Shown piece by piece: positions 9,554-19,106 of a stretch of 64,000 nt of DNA (position 1 is its first letter; every line of letters starts with the position of its first letter). The stretch covers positions 2,852,001 to 2,916,000 of the forward strand of contig NZ_CP044532.1 of NCBI RefSeq assembly GCF_026427775.1. The letters run 5' to 3'. A program made the position numbers and the translations under genes. The DNA is from Arthrobacter sp. CDRTa11. Its GTDB lineage: Bacteria; Actinomycetota; Actinomycetes; Actinomycetales; Micrococcaceae. Below the pieces are notes generated by a model, which ran no database searches, was not told the origin of the DNA, and worked only from the letters and a program-made list of their open reading frames with translations.

Positions 9554-10354
9554 TCAATTCCACTTGAACCAACGGATGGCTGCGGCCCCGCCAAGGATGG
9601 TCCAGGACAGCAGGATAAGCGCGGCGCCGCCATTGAGCGTGCCGTGCAGGAATGCTTCGCGCAAGGCTTCGCCCAGGGCGCCGGAAGGCAGGTAATGCAC
9701 CACTGCCTGTGCCGCGTCCGGGAGCCGTACGGCAGGGATAACTATCCCGCCCAGGGCGCCGAGCAGGATCCACAGCAGGTTGGTGATGGCCAGCGTGGCC
9801 TCGGGCCGTACCGTCCCGGCAACCAGAAGTCCCAGTGCGGTAAACGCCGCGGCGCCCAGGACAAGAAGGGAAATGCCGGGAAGCCAGCCCGCGGCGGGAG
9901 GCTGCCAGCCCAACGGCAGGGCAACGGCCGTGACCACGCCGATCTGCAGGGCCAGCACCACAAGGACCGCCAGCACCTTGCCGGCGATAAGGCCGACGCG
10001 CCCCAGCGGAGTGGTGGAGAGGAACCGAAGCACGCCGTAGCGCCTGTCGAACCCTGTGGAAATTCCCTGGCCCGTAAATGCCGTGGACATGGCACAGAGC
10101 GCCAGGATGCCCGGGACTGCCACGTTGATCCGGCTCGCCCCCAGCCCGTCGAGCAACGGGGTGACCGTCAGGCCAACCAACGCAAGGAGTGGCAGCACAA
10201 CTGCCAGGATGAGCTGTTCGCCGTTGCGGATCATGGTCAGGGACTCGTACTTGCCCTGCAGCAGGATGCGGCGAAGCAGCGGGGCGGCAGCCGGCGGCGA
10301 CGCGGAGCGGTTGCCCGGGGATGCCGGGACGGTAACCGTGGGCAGACCGTTCAT
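9554..10354 (-). CDS. ABC-2 type transporter permease
   Basis: Membrane half of an ABC exporter. The 266 residues form about six hydrophobic segments in the ABC-2 pattern, with the conserved region FTGQGISTGFDRRYGVLRFL near residue 95, where this family couples to its ATPase. Its ATG overlaps the upstream ATPase gene by four bases, so the two form one transporter. It lies directly before heme A synthase, and this ABC pair is common beside ctaA and sufR in Arthrobacter. The substrate cannot be read from the sequence. Confidence 0.88.
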   Translation of the reverse strand: MNGLPTVTVPASPGNRSASPPAAAPLLRRILLQGKYESLTMIRNGEQLILAVVLPLLALVGLTVTPLLDGLGASRINVAVPGILALCAMSTAFTGQGISTGFDRRYGVLRFLSTTPLGRVGLIAGKVLAVLVVLALQIGVVTAVALPLGWQPPAAGWLPGISLLVLGAAAFTALGLLVAGTVRPEATLAITNLLWILLGALGGIVIPAVRLPDAAQAVVHYLPSGALGEALREAFLHGTLNGGAALILLSWTILGGAAAIRWFKWN

Positions 10355-11319
10355 CGGATCTCCTTTCCGGAAATGTCAAGGAAAACGTCTTCGAGGCTGC
10401 GCGCCTCAAGGCTCATGGAACCGGGCATCACACCATGGGCGGCCCACCAGGTTGCCAACGAGGCAAGATCCTGGGGGGTGAGGGCTCCGGTGGCGACGTA
10501 GCTGCCGGCACGCGTCTCACTGACCGCGATGGCTTCGGGGAGGACACCGGCAAAGTCCAGGCCCGCAGGGGCCTCAAAGAAGAGCGTCCGCACGTGGTCA
10601 ACGCCGTCCTCGACAGCGGGATCCCGCTGGAGCAGCTGGGACACAGTGCCTTCCGCCACGTTCCTGCCGGCGTCGATGATGTAGACGTAGTCCGCCAGCC
10701 GTTGGGCGTCGTCCATCAGGTGGGTAGTCAGGACGATGCCCATCCCGCCGTCCCGCAGCTCCGAGATCAGTTCAAACACCAGCTGCCGGGACTGGGGATC
10801 AAGTCCTGCGCTGGGCTCGTCGAGGAACAGGACCTCGGGGTTTCCGATCAGCGCCGCGGCAAGTGCCAGCCGCTGCTTCTGTCCGCCGGAAAGGCGGCGG
10901 ACGGTGGTCCGGCTGAATCCGTCGATCCCCAACCGCTCCACCAGCTCATGGACCGGCCGTGGGCGCGAATACATGCCCGCGATGTGTTTCAGCAGGGGGA
11001 TCGGACGGGCCGACGGCGGGAGGCCGCCGTCCTGGAGCATGATCCCTACCCGGGAGCGGAGTTCGGCGCCCGCACGGGCGGGATCCTCGCCCAGCAGGGA
11101 AATAGTCCCGCCGCTGCGCTTTTGAAGGCCCTGGGCGCATTCAATGGTGGTGGTTTTTCCGGCGCCGTTCGCGCCAAGGAGGGCAGTAACCTGGCCCCGC
11201 TCAGCAACCAGCGAAACACCGCTGACCACACGGAGCATTTTTCCATCCAGGGCGGCCAGCGGACCAACATCCTTAATTAACCCGCTGATGGACAGAACCG
11301 GGGATTTGGGGGAACGCAC
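10351..11319 (-). CDS. ABC transporter ATP-binding protein
   Basis: Cytosolic ATPase of the exporter formed with the adjacent permease. The 322-residue protein shows Walker A GANGAGKTTT near residue 50, signature LSGGQKQRLALA near residue 140, Walker B VLFLDEPSAGLD near residue 160, and a C-terminal extension of the DrrA/CcmA-type drug-exporter class. The start is GTG 11319. It is transcribed away from sufR, with about 115 bases between the two likely starts. The substrate is unknown. Confidence 0.9.
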   Translation of the reverse strand: MRSPKSPVLSISGLIKDVGPLAALDGKMLRVVSGVSLVAERGQVTALLGANGAGKTTTIECAQGLQKRSGGTISLLGEDPARAGAELRSRVGIMLQDGGLPPSARPIPLLKHIAGMYSRPRPVHELVERLGIDGFSRTTVRRLSGGQKQRLALAAALIGNPEVLFLDEPSAGLDPQSRQLVFELISELRDGGMGIVLTTHLMDDAQRLADYVYIIDAGRNVAEGTVSQLLQRDPAVEDGVDHVRTLFFEAPAGLDFAGVLPEAIAVSETRAGSYVATGALTPQDLASLATWWAAHGVMPGSMSLEARSLEDVFLDISGKEIR

Positions 11320-11435
11320 CCCAGCATTCTACGCGATGTAGTACTGCACCGGTTTTGTTTCGATGCCATACGCAGGCCAGCCTCACCTTACTGGAAGGGG
11401 GGACTAAATTACGACATGATTGTGTTGTGTATTCC

Positions 11436-12266
11436 ATGACCAATGCTTCTGCTGTGCCTTTTGCCGGGCACGGGGCGCCGCGGACCACCGAGGGCGGCCA
11501 TCTCGCTGCCGTGCCGGTGGCTGACGCGGACGAGCGCACCCGGGACCGTGTCCTGGGCGCCGTCCTGGAGCACGGGCCCATCAGCGCGGCCGAGCTCGGT
11601 GACATGCTCGGGTTTACCCCGGCCGCCGTCCGCCGTCACCTGGATCACCTCTCCCGCAGCGGTGTCATTGAGGTCAAGCGCGTGGCCAGGGCCGGTGCCG
11701 GAGCGGGCCGGCCGGCCCGCCGGTACGTCCTCAGTTCCCAAGGGCAATCGACTCTCGGCAACGACTACCTGGATATCGCCACCCTGGCACTCAAGCAGCT
11801 CCAGCAAATGGGCGGCGAAGCAGCGGTGCGGGAATTCGCCGTCGAGCGTTTTGCTGACATGGAGCGCCGGTATGCGCCGGAGATCGAAAAGGCCGGTCCG
11901 GATATCACCGCCCGGGCCCGTGCGCTGTCCGCCGCCCTCAGCCGGGACGGTTTTGTGGCGTCGGCCGCCTCGATCGAGGCCAAAGCCCCGCTGCCCGCGG
12001 CGCTTTCCAGCGTCCAGCTCTGCCAGGGGCACTGCCCCATCCAGCAGCTGGCAGCCCATTTCCCCGTCTTCTGCGATGTCGAGACCGAGGTCTTTGCCCG
12101 GCTCGTAGGCGTGGACGTGCGCCGTCTGTCCACCCTGGCACGCGGCGGACACGTCTGTACCACCCACATACCTACAGGCAGGCTGGCTGCTATGGGACCC
12201 CAAATCCCGGTAGCCGCCCCCGCCAGCCTGAATGAAGTAAACAACCATCAGCAAGAAAGGCCGTGA
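11436..12266 (+). CDS. sufR: SufR-type iron-sulfur transcriptional regulator
   Basis: Winged-helix repressor that holds a Fe-S cluster and controls the suf operon. The DNA-binding helices lie near residues 40-75 ([20 protein letters not shown]). The C-terminal part has the cysteine set expected for cluster binding: [11 protein letters not shown], then FCDVET, then GGHVCTTH. I chose ATG 11436 (276 residues) over an in-frame codon at 11355, because the family begins close to this point and the extra segment looks like promoter DNA. Its stop touches the sufB start, so it is the first gene of the operon it probably regulates. Confidence 0.9.
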   Translation: MTNASAVPFAGHGAPRTTEGGHLAAVPVADADERTRDRVLGAVLEHGPISAAELGDMLGFTPAAVRRHLDHLSRSGVIEVKRVARAGAGAGRPARRYVLSSQGQSTLGNDYLDIATLALKQLQQMGGEAAVREFAVERFADMERRYAPEIEKAGPDITARARALSAALSRDGFVASAASIEAKAPLPAALSSVQLCQGHCPIQQLAAHFPVFCDVETEVFARLVGVDVRRLSTLARGGHVCTTHIPTGRLAAMGPQIPVAAPASLNEVNNHQQERP

Positions 12267-13729
12267 TGACGGACCAACTATCAGAGAAAGCGGTAGCCGA
12301 AGACACTGTGATCTCGGAGATTCTGGAAAAGAATCCTGAGCTTCACGGCATCGGCACGTACGAGTACGGATGGTCCGACAAGAACGATGTCGGCGCCAAC
12401 GCCCGCCGCGGTATCAGCGACGAGGTTGTCCGCGATATTTCGGACAAGAAGAGCGAGCCGCAATGGATGCTGGACCTTCGCCTGAAGGGCCTGAAGTACT
12501 TCGACCGCAAGCCCATGCCCACCTGGGGTGCAGACCTCTCCGGCATCGACTTTGACAACATCAAGTACTTCGTCCGGTCCACTGAGAAGCAGGCCGCCAC
12601 GTGGGAAGACCTGCCCGAGGACATCCGGAACACCTACGAAAAACTGGGTATCCCGGAAGCTGAGCGCAGCCGCCTGGTCTCAGGTGTGGCCGCACAGTAC
12701 GAGTCCGAAGTTGTGTACCACCAGATCCGTGAAGACCTGGAAGCACAGGGCGTTATCTTCCTGGACACCGACACGGCACTGCGCGAGCACCCGGAGATCT
12801 TCCAGGAGTACTTCGGCACCGTCATTCCGGTGGGCGACAACAAGTTCGCTTCCCTGAACACCGCAGTCTGGTCCGGCGGATCCTTTGTGTACGTCCCCAA
12901 GGGCGTCCACGTGGACATTCCGCTGCAGGCATACTTCCGCATCAACACGGAAAACATGGGCCAGTTCGAGCGCACGCTGATCATCGCCGACGAGGACTCC
13001 TACGTCCACTACATCGAAGGCTGCACGGCTCCGATCTACACCTCGGATTCGCTGCACTCCGCCGTGGTGGAAATCATCGTCAAGAAGGGCGCCCGCGTCC
13101 GTTACACCACCATCCAGAACTGGTCCACCAACGTGTACAACCTGGTGACCAAGCGTGCCATCTGCGAAGAAGGCGCCACCATGGAATGGGTTGACGGCAA
13201 CATCGGTTCCAAGGTCACCATGAAGTACCCGGCCGTGTACCTGGTGGGCGAGCACGCCAAGGGCGAGACCCTGTCCATCGCCTTCGCCGGCGCCGGCCAG
13301 CACCAGGACACCGGCTCCAAGATGGTGCACATCGCGCCGAATACCAAGAGTTCCATCATTTCCAAGTCTGTTGCCCGCGGCGGCGGCCGTGCAGCCTACC
13401 GCGGACTGGTCCAGGTCCGCGAAGGTGCCAAGCACTCTGCCAACACCGTCCGCTGCGACGCCCTGCTGGTGGACACCATCAGCCGCTCGGACACCTACCC
13501 GTACATCGACATCCGCGAGGATGACGTTGTCATGGGCCACGAAGCAACCGTTTCACGGGTCAGCGAAGAGCAGCTCTTCTACCTGATGTCCCGCGGCATG
13601 CGCGAAGACGAAGCCATGGCGATGATCGTCCGCGGCTTCATCGAACCAATTGCCCGCGAACTCCCGATGGAGTACGCACTTGAGCTGAACCGCCTGATTG
13701 AACTGCAGATGGAAGGGTCCGTCGGATAA
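12266..13729 (+). CDS. sufB: Fe-S cluster assembly protein SufB
   Basis: Scaffold subunit of the SufBCD complex on which Fe-S clusters are built. The 487-residue length is typical. Family landmarks are [20 protein letters not shown] near residue 210, the conserved cysteine in YIEGCTAP near residue 250, and [20 protein letters not shown] near residue 425. An in-frame GTG sits one codon upstream at 12263, but the AGAAAGG ribosome site is better spaced for ATG 12266, which overlaps the sufR stop by one base. Confidence 0.97.
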   Translation: MTDQLSEKAVAEDTVISEILEKNPELHGIGTYEYGWSDKNDVGANARRGISDEVVRDISDKKSEPQWMLDLRLKGLKYFDRKPMPTWGADLSGIDFDNIKYFVRSTEKQAATWEDLPEDIRNTYEKLGIPEAERSRLVSGVAAQYESEVVYHQIREDLEAQGVIFLDTDTALREHPEIFQEYFGTVIPVGDNKFASLNTAVWSGGSFVYVPKGVHVDIPLQAYFRINTENMGQFERTLIIADEDSYVHYIEGCTAPIYTSDSLHSAVVEIIVKKGARVRYTTIQNWSTNVYNLVTKRAICEEGATMEWVDGNIGSKVTMKYPAVYLVGEHAKGETLSIAFAGAGQHQDTGSKMVHIAPNTKSSIISKSVARGGGRAAYRGLVQVREGAKHSANTVRCDALLVDTISRSDTYPYIDIREDDVVMGHEATVSRVSEEQLFYLMSRGMREDEAMAMIVRGFIEPIARELPMEYALELNRLIELQMEGSVG

Positions 13730-13731
13730 CG

Positions 13732-15018
13732 ATGACTGAAATCACTACTGAAAAGGCGCGCATCGGCGCGCCCTCAGCCCAGCCGTTTATTAACGGTTTC
13801 ACCGAAGAGGGCGAAAGCCTGTCACCGATCAACGCGGCCGCCTCCAAGGCCCCGCTTGCAGGTGAAGCGGTTAAGAGCCATTCACATGGCGGCGGCGTTG
13901 GTATCCCGGACAGCTCACGCGCCGGCCGCCTGACCTCGTACAACCTGGCCGACTTCAAGCCGCTCACCGGCTTGGAAGAGGACTGGCGGTTCACGCCGCT
14001 CAAGCGGCTGCGCGGACTTCACAGCGAAGTCCTCGCGGGGGCGGCTCCGGCCGTTACCGTCAGCGGCCCGGACCGGATCCAGGTGGAGACGGTGGCCCGC
14101 GGTGACAAACGCATTGGTTCTGCCGGCATCCCGGAGGACCGTGTGTCCGCCAACGCCTGGGAGAACTTCAGCGAAGCCACCGTCATCACCGTCCCGGCCG
14201 AGTTCGAGGCTGATACGGAAATCTCGGTCCTCATCACCGGCCAGTCGACAGAAGCGGCCGCCCAGCACCTGCTGATCGTGGCTGAAAAGTTCTCCAAGTC
14301 TGTTGTGGTCCTGGATCACCAGGGCTCGGCTGTGGTCTCCGAAAACGTTGAAATCGTTGTTGAAGACGGCGCCGACCTCACCGTTGTCTCCCTCCAGGAA
14401 TGGAACGACGACGCCGTCCACGCCTCCTCCCAGCAGGCGAAAATCGGCCGTGACGCCAAGCTCAAGCACGTGGTGGTCAGCCTCGGCGGAGACCTCGTCC
14501 GGGTGACCCCCTCGGCCCGCTTCACCGCCCCCGGCGGCGAGGCTGAAATGTTCGGCCTGTACTTCGCCGACGCCGGCCAGCACCTGGAGCAGCGGCTGTT
14601 CGTAGACCACGCTGTGGCCAACTGCACCTCCAACGTCCTGTACAAGGGCGCCCTGCAGGGCAGGAACGCGCACGCAGTGTGGGTTGGCGACGTCCTGATC
14701 CGCAAGGAAGCCGAAGGCACCGACAGCTACGAGGCCAACCGCAACCTTCTGCTCACCGACGGCGCGCGCGCCGACTCGGTTCCGAACCTGGAAATTGAAA
14801 CAGGCCTGATCAAGGGTGCCGGCCACGCCAGCGCCACGGGGCGCCTGGACGACGAGCACCTGTTCTACCTCATGGCCCGCGGCATCCCCGAGGATGTTGC
14901 GCGCCGCCTGGTAGTCCGCGGCTTCCTCTACGAGATCATCCAGCAGATCAAGGTTCCGGCCCTCGAAGAGCGGCTCACGGATGCTGTTGAGCGCGAGCTC
15001 GCCGTGACCAACAACTAG
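13732..15018 (+). CDS. sufD: Fe-S cluster assembly protein SufD
   Basis: Partner of SufB in the SufBC2D scaffold complex. The 428-residue product ends with the shared SufB/D segment DDEHLFYLMARGIPEDVARRL. The N-terminal 70 residues are low in similarity to SufB, as usual for SufD, and include a GGGVGIPDSSRAGRL stretch. It starts two bases after sufB. Confidence 0.96.
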   Translation: MTEITTEKARIGAPSAQPFINGFTEEGESLSPINAAASKAPLAGEAVKSHSHGGGVGIPDSSRAGRLTSYNLADFKPLTGLEEDWRFTPLKRLRGLHSEVLAGAAPAVTVSGPDRIQVETVARGDKRIGSAGIPEDRVSANAWENFSEATVITVPAEFEADTEISVLITGQSTEAAAQHLLIVAEKFSKSVVVLDHQGSAVVSENVEIVVEDGADLTVVSLQEWNDDAVHASSQQAKIGRDAKLKHVVVSLGGDLVRVTPSARFTAPGGEAEMFGLYFADAGQHLEQRLFVDHAVANCTSNVLYKGALQGRNAHAVWVGDVLIRKEAEGTDSYEANRNLLLTDGARADSVPNLEIETGLIKGAGHASATGRLDDEHLFYLMARGIPEDVARRLVVRGFLYEIIQQIKVPALEERLTDAVERELAVTNN

Positions 15019-15035
15019 ACGGCACAGGACTACAG

Positions 15036-15395
15036 ATGACTGACCAGCCAAAGGGCGAATTCGTCTGCAAGGTCGATGAAATCCAGCTCAAGCAGGCGCT
15101 GCGGATCCTGATCGATGACTACCCCGTAGCCATCGTCAAGGACTCCATGGGCGAGATCCACGCCATCGGCGACACCTGCTCGCACGCGGACATCTCTTTG
15201 TCCGAGGGCGAGGTGGAAGGCTGCATGATCGAGTGCTGGGGCCACGGCTCCCAGTTCGACCTGAGAAGCGGGGAACCGCTGCAGCTTCCGGCGTATGATC
15301 CGGTCCCGGTGTTCGCCGTCGAGATCGTCGGGGATGAGGTCTACGTGGACTTCACCAACGTGGTCAACGGCGCGGAAGCCCCCAACTTTGGCTAG
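15036..15395 (+). CDS. Rieske [2Fe-2S] ferredoxin-like protein
   Basis: Small electron-transfer protein of 119 residues with both Rieske ligand pairs: CSHADISL near residue 48 (Cys-x-His) and CWGHGSQFD near residue 67 (Cys-x2-His). It resembles the ferredoxin subunit of non-heme iron oxygenases, but no oxygenase is nearby. Its position inside the suf operon suggests a role as electron donor or client in cluster assembly, which is inference. It begins 17 bases after sufD. Confidence 0.92.
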   Translation: MTDQPKGEFVCKVDEIQLKQALRILIDDYPVAIVKDSMGEIHAIGDTCSHADISLSEGEVEGCMIECWGHGSQFDLRSGEPLQLPAYDPVPVFAVEIVGDEVYVDFTNVVNGAEAPNFG

Positions 15396-15502
15396 CAGCC
15401 ACCTTGCCTGAGGCAAACAACAACAGCACCAGCAACAGAACCAACTTCCAGACTAAGACCGCACCGCAGCCGGAAGGCGCGGGGCAAAGGAGAACAAGAC
15501 AC

Positions 15503-16294
15503 ATGTCTACTCTTGAGATCAAGGACCTGCACGTCAGCATTGACACTGAGCAGGGCACCAAGGAGATCCTGAAGGGCGTCAGCCTGACCATCAAGACCGG
15601 CCAGACCCACGCCATCATGGGACCCAACGGCTCCGGCAAGTCCACGCTGGCCTCCACCATCGCCGGCCACCCCCGCTACAACGTCACCAGCGGCTCCATC
15701 ACCCTCGACGGCGAAGACGTCCTGGCCATGAGCGTTGACGAGCGCGCCCGCGCCGGCGTGTTCCTGGCCATGCAGTACCCCGTGGAGGTCCCCGGTGTCA
15801 GCATGACCAACTTCCTGCGCACCGCCAAGACCGCCATCGACGGCGAAGCTCCCAAGCTGCGCACCTGGACCAAGGAAGTCAAGGATGCCATGCAGAAGCT
15901 GCGCATCGATGCCGATTTCGCCCAGCGCAACGTCAACGAAGGCTTCTCCGGCGGCGAGAAGAAGCGTGTGGAGATCCTGCAGCTGGAACTCTTCAAGCCG
16001 AAGTTCGCCATCCTGGACGAGACCGACTCCGGCCTGGACGTCGACGCGCTGAAGGTCGTCTCCGAGGGTGTCAACCGCGCACACGCCGAGGGCAACATGG
16101 GCACGCTGCTCATCACGCACTACACGCGCATCCTGCGCTACATCAAGCCGGACTTCGTCCACGTGTTTGTTGACGGCCAGGTTGTCGAAGAAGGCGGCCC
16201 CGAGCTGGCTGACCGCCTCGAAGAAGAAGGCTACGACCGCTACGCCAAGGGCGCCGGCGCTGCCTCCATCGCCGCAGCAACGGCACAGGCTTAG
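15503..16294 (+). CDS. sufC: Fe-S cluster assembly ATPase SufC
   Basis: ABC-type ATPase that drives the SufBCD scaffold. Walker A is GPNGSGKSTL near residue 38, the SufC-type signature FSGGEKKR near residue 150, and Walker B KFAILDETDSGLD near residue 170. I chose ATG 15503 (263 residues), preceded by AAAGGAG, over a frame reaching back to 15404. The 107 bases before it follow the Rieske gene without a visible hairpin, so read-through from sufD is likely. Confidence 0.96.
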   Translation: MSTLEIKDLHVSIDTEQGTKEILKGVSLTIKTGQTHAIMGPNGSGKSTLASTIAGHPRYNVTSGSITLDGEDVLAMSVDERARAGVFLAMQYPVEVPGVSMTNFLRTAKTAIDGEAPKLRTWTKEVKDAMQKLRIDADFAQRNVNEGFSGGEKKRVEILQLELFKPKFAILDETDSGLDVDALKVVSEGVNRAHAEGNMGTLLITHYTRILRYIKPDFVHVFVDGQVVEEGGPELADRLEEEGYDRYAKGAGAASIAAATAQA

Positions 16295-16306
16295 TAAGGA
16301 CCTGCC

Positions 16307-16639
16307 ATGACCGAAATCGATTCGGCCCGCACGGGCCTCGAAGACGTCGAAGAAGCACTCAAGGACGTCATCGACCCCGAGCTCGGCGTTAACATCGTTG
16401 ACCTCGGGCTGCTGTATGGCCTGAAGTACTCAGACGACGACGGCGCCCTGTTGATCGACATGACGCTGACCACGGCCGCCTGCCCGCTCACCGATGTCAT
16501 CGAGGAGCAGGTGGGCAAGGCCCTGGACGGCATCGTGGACGACTGGCGCCTGAACTGGGTATGGATGCCGCCATGGGGTCCGGAGCGGATCACCGACGAC
16601 GGCAAGGACCAGATGCGGGCCCTCGGCTTCAACATCTGA
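16307..16639 (+). CDS. Metal-sulfur cluster assembly factor, DUF59/MIP18 family (SufT-like)
   Basis: Small Fe-S maturation factor of 110 residues. It shows the family pattern: DVIDPELGVNIVDLGLLY near residue 20 and the conserved cysteine in LTTAACPLTD near residue 60. It closes the suf operon 12 bases after sufC. In many actinobacteria sufS and sufU separate sufC from this gene; both are missing here. Confidence 0.93.
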   Translation: MTEIDSARTGLEDVEEALKDVIDPELGVNIVDLGLLYGLKYSDDDGALLIDMTLTTAACPLTDVIEEQVGKALDGIVDDWRLNWVWMPPWGPERITDDGKDQMRALGFNI

Positions 16640-16653
16640 CCCTTCACGCAAGT

Positions 16654-16700
16654 ACGACGACGGACGGCACCTTCCCAGCGAAGGTGCCGTCCGTTGTCGT
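16654..16700 (+). terminator. Hairpin terminator of the suf operon
   Basis: Arms 16654-16674 and 16680-16700 pair over 21 positions, with only one G-U type wobble, around a five-base loop CCAGC, and are soon followed by a TTTT run. It lies 14 bases after the DUF59 stop. Confidence 0.88.
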
Positions 16701-16701
16701 C

Positions 16702-16755
16702 CGGTTTTAAGAAGTCCGGCTTTAAGAATAAGTACGGATTTAAGGACCAGTACGG
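16702..16755. repeat. Degenerate direct repeats after the suf terminator
   Basis: Three successive units start at 16702 (15 bases), 16717 (18) and 16735 (18), each beginning CGGNTTTAAGRA, with a further CGG at 16753. They fill the space between the suf terminator and the converging metallopeptidase gene. Confidence 0.7.
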
Positions 16756-16759
16756 TGGA

Positions 16760-17638
16760 TCAGAGGGTGGCCGCCGAGAACGTGTCGCACTGGTTGATGT
16801 CGCCGGTCTGATACCCCAGGGAGAACCACTTTTGCCGCTGCTCACTGGATCCATGGGTCCAGGCTTCCGGCGTCACCCTTCCAGTGGCGGCCTGCTGGAT
16901 CCGGTCATCGCCCACTGCCGATGCTGCCGACAGGGCGTCGTTCAGATCCTGCTGGGTAATGGGCTCCAGGAAGGGCTGGCCGTCGGGTCCCGGCTGGGTG
17001 GAGGCATGCTTGACCCAGAGGCCGGCATAGCAGTCGGCCTGGAGTTCCACGCGGACAGCGCCCGATTCAGGCCCCTGTGGATCCTGCTGGGCGCGGTCAA
17101 GGTATCCCAGCACATTCTGGATGTGGTGGCCGAACTCGTGGGCAACCACATACTCCTGGGCCAGGGGGCCGCCCGAGGACCCAAACCTGTCCACCAGGTC
17201 CTGGAAGAATCCGGGATCAAAGTAGGCAGTGGTGTCCGCGGGGCAATAGAACGGGCCCACAGCGCTGGACGCCGTCCCGCAACCGGTGCTGACGGCGTCG
17301 TCGAAGATGACCGTTTCCGGCTGGGGGTACTGCACGTTGTAGTTCCGGAGGTAACCGGGCCAGAAAGCGTTGAGGCTGTTGACAGTCCCGGTGATCCGGC
17401 AGTCCAGGCGTGCGTCCGCGTCGGCTCCCGTTTTGCACGCGGGCGCGGTACCCTGGCTCTGCGGATCGGGCGCCGCGCCGCCCAGCCCCTCCAGCAGTTG
17501 CGGATTCACGCCGAGAAGCAAGGCGACCAGGAGGATGAGCCCGCCCCCGATGCCACCGCCCACTTTAGCCCCGCGGCCCATGCCACGGCGGTCCTGCACT
17601 TGCGAGGGGTCCAGCTGGACATTGTCATTGAAACTCAT
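16760..17638 (-). CDS. Neutral zinc metallopeptidase (YpfJ/KPN_00809 family)
   Basis: Membrane-anchored putative metalloprotease. With ATG 17638 the protein has 292 residues: a short polar N-terminus, a glycine-rich then hydrophobic anchor (GGGIGGGLILLVALLLG) near residue 30, and a catalytic domain with HEFGHHIQNVLG (HExxH) near residue 170. A longer frame upstream to 17875 overlaps the start of the acyl-CoA ligase gene and is unlikely. It is transcribed divergently from that ligase with about 60 bases between. The natural substrate of this family is unknown. Confidence 0.88.
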   Translation of the reverse strand: MSFNDNVQLDPSQVQDRRGMGRGAKVGGGIGGGLILLVALLLGVNPQLLEGLGGAAPDPQSQGTAPACKTGADADARLDCRITGTVNSLNAFWPGYLRNYNVQYPQPETVIFDDAVSTGCGTASSAVGPFYCPADTTAYFDPGFFQDLVDRFGSSGGPLAQEYVVAHEFGHHIQNVLGYLDRAQQDPQGPESGAVRVELQADCYAGLWVKHASTQPGPDGQPFLEPITQQDLNDALSAASAVGDDRIQQAATGRVTPEAWTHGSSEQRQKWFSLGYQTGDINQCDTFSAATL

Positions 17639-17699
17639 AGAGTCACAATAGTCCTCGCGCTTGGGTGGCAGCCGGTGTCTGGCCGGTAAAGTTGATCTG

Positions 17700-19106
17700 A
17701 TGCCTTTCTTGAACAGAATCCAGCGCTGGGCCGAAGAGCGGCCGCACGACACCGCCGTCGTGGTCGAAGGCAAACGCCTGGACTGGCTGACACTCCGGGA
17801 TGCCGCCGCAGCAGCAGTGGCCGGTTCTGCTGGCGTAACGGTCCTTGCTGAGGCCAACTCTGTGGACTTCGCCATCAGGTTCGCGGCGGGTGTTGCGGGG
17901 GAACGGCAATGCGCCGTCCTGGATCCGGCGTGGCCGGCCCTGCTGCGCGAGGAGATCCATCAGCGGCTCCGCGTATCCAAGCAACCGCCTGCCGTGTCCG
18001 GGGAAGACCCGCTGGCTGACGGTTCACCCGACTCCACCTTCCTGATCGGGCTCACCTCGGGAACCACCTCGGTGCCCAAGGCCTTCACCAGGTCGCGGCG
18101 GTCCTGGCAGCAGTCCTTTGACGCCTCGATCGAGTTCTTTGGCCTCCGGCAGGACGACGTGACGCTGGCGCCCGGCCCGCTCGCTGCCAGCCTCAACCTC
18201 TACGCCCTGGCCGAGTGCCTCTACGCCGGTTCGGAATTCCAGACCCTCGAACATTTCGATGTTGGTGACGTTCACGCTGCCATAGCGCACGACGGCGTGA
18301 CCCGGCTGGTGCTGGTTCCCACCATGCTTCGGCTGCTGAGCGAGCGCGGGCTGACAGGCTGTGTTGATGCGTCCGGTGTCCGCACCATCATCTGCGCCGG
18401 CTCGAAGCTCGACGCGCGTACGCTGGAAGCGGCCCGCCGCTGGGCTCCCCATGCCACCATCTTCGAATACTATGGCGCGTCCGAACTCAGCTTCGTTTCG
18501 GGGACAGGCCTCCCTGCGGGAGAGTTGCCTGATGCCGGCGGAACCGGGATCGGACACCCGTTTCCCGGTGTGGAGGTACGGATCCTGGACGACGCCGGAG
18601 CGCCCCTGGCGGATGGCGCCGCGGGAAATATCTGCGTGCGCAGCCCGATGGTGAGCAACGGCTACCTCTGGGGTGACGACGGCGAGGCCCTGCGCTCTTT
18701 CGACGGCTGGTACACGGTGGGGGACCAGGGTTACCTGGCGGATGGTGAACTGCACATCCTGGGCCGCCGCGCCGACATGATCCTGACCTCCGGAAAGAAC
18801 GTTTATCCGCACGAGGTGGAGCTTGCGCTGGCTTCCGTGCCGGGCGTCGCCGCTGCGGTCGCGGCCGGGATGCCGGACGACCTCAGGGGTCAGCGGGTGG
18901 TGGCCGGGGTCCTGCCCTCGCACGGCGGAATCACGGCCACGCAGCTCAGGGCAGGACTGGAAAACATCCTGTCCCGGGATAAACGGCCCCTGCAGTATTT
19001 TGCGCTGACCGAACTCCCCACCACCGATCGCGGCAAGGTCAGCCGGAACATGTTCCTCGAATGGATCGGCTCGCAGGACCAAAGGGCCCGGCACCTTGGC
19101 CACTGA
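17700..19106 (+). CDS. AMP-dependent acyl-CoA synthetase/ligase (YhfT-like)
   Basis: ANL-superfamily enzyme that activates a carboxylic acid as acyl-AMP and then acyl-CoA. The 468-residue protein has the phosphate-binding loop LTSGTTSVPKA near residue 118, YYGASELSF near residue 260, the hinge segment GRRADMILTSGKNVYPHEVE near residue 360, and the C-terminal lysine in TTDRGKVSRN near residue 445. ATG 17700 is chosen over an upstream in-frame codon at 17661. The next gene overlaps its end by 11 bases. The order ligase-thiolase beside bioY recalls the BirA-regulated yhfTSU genes of Bacillus subtilis. The substrate is not evident; short for a long-chain FadD. Confidence 0.88.
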   Translation: MPFLNRIQRWAEERPHDTAVVVEGKRLDWLTLRDAAAAAVAGSAGVTVLAEANSVDFAIRFAAGVAGERQCAVLDPAWPALLREEIHQRLRVSKQPPAVSGEDPLADGSPDSTFLIGLTSGTTSVPKAFTRSRRSWQQSFDASIEFFGLRQDDVTLAPGPLAASLNLYALAECLYAGSEFQTLEHFDVGDVHAAIAHDGVTRLVLVPTMLRLLSERGLTGCVDASGVRTIICAGSKLDARTLEAARRWAPHATIFEYYGASELSFVSGTGLPAGELPDAGGTGIGHPFPGVEVRILDDAGAPLADGAAGNICVRSPMVSNGYLWGDDGEALRSFDGWYTVGDQGYLADGELHILGRRADMILTSGKNVYPHEVELALASVPGVAAAVAAGMPDDLRGQRVVAGVLPSHGGITATQLRAGLENILSRDKRPLQYFALTELPTTDRGKVSRNMFLEWIGSQDQRARHLGH

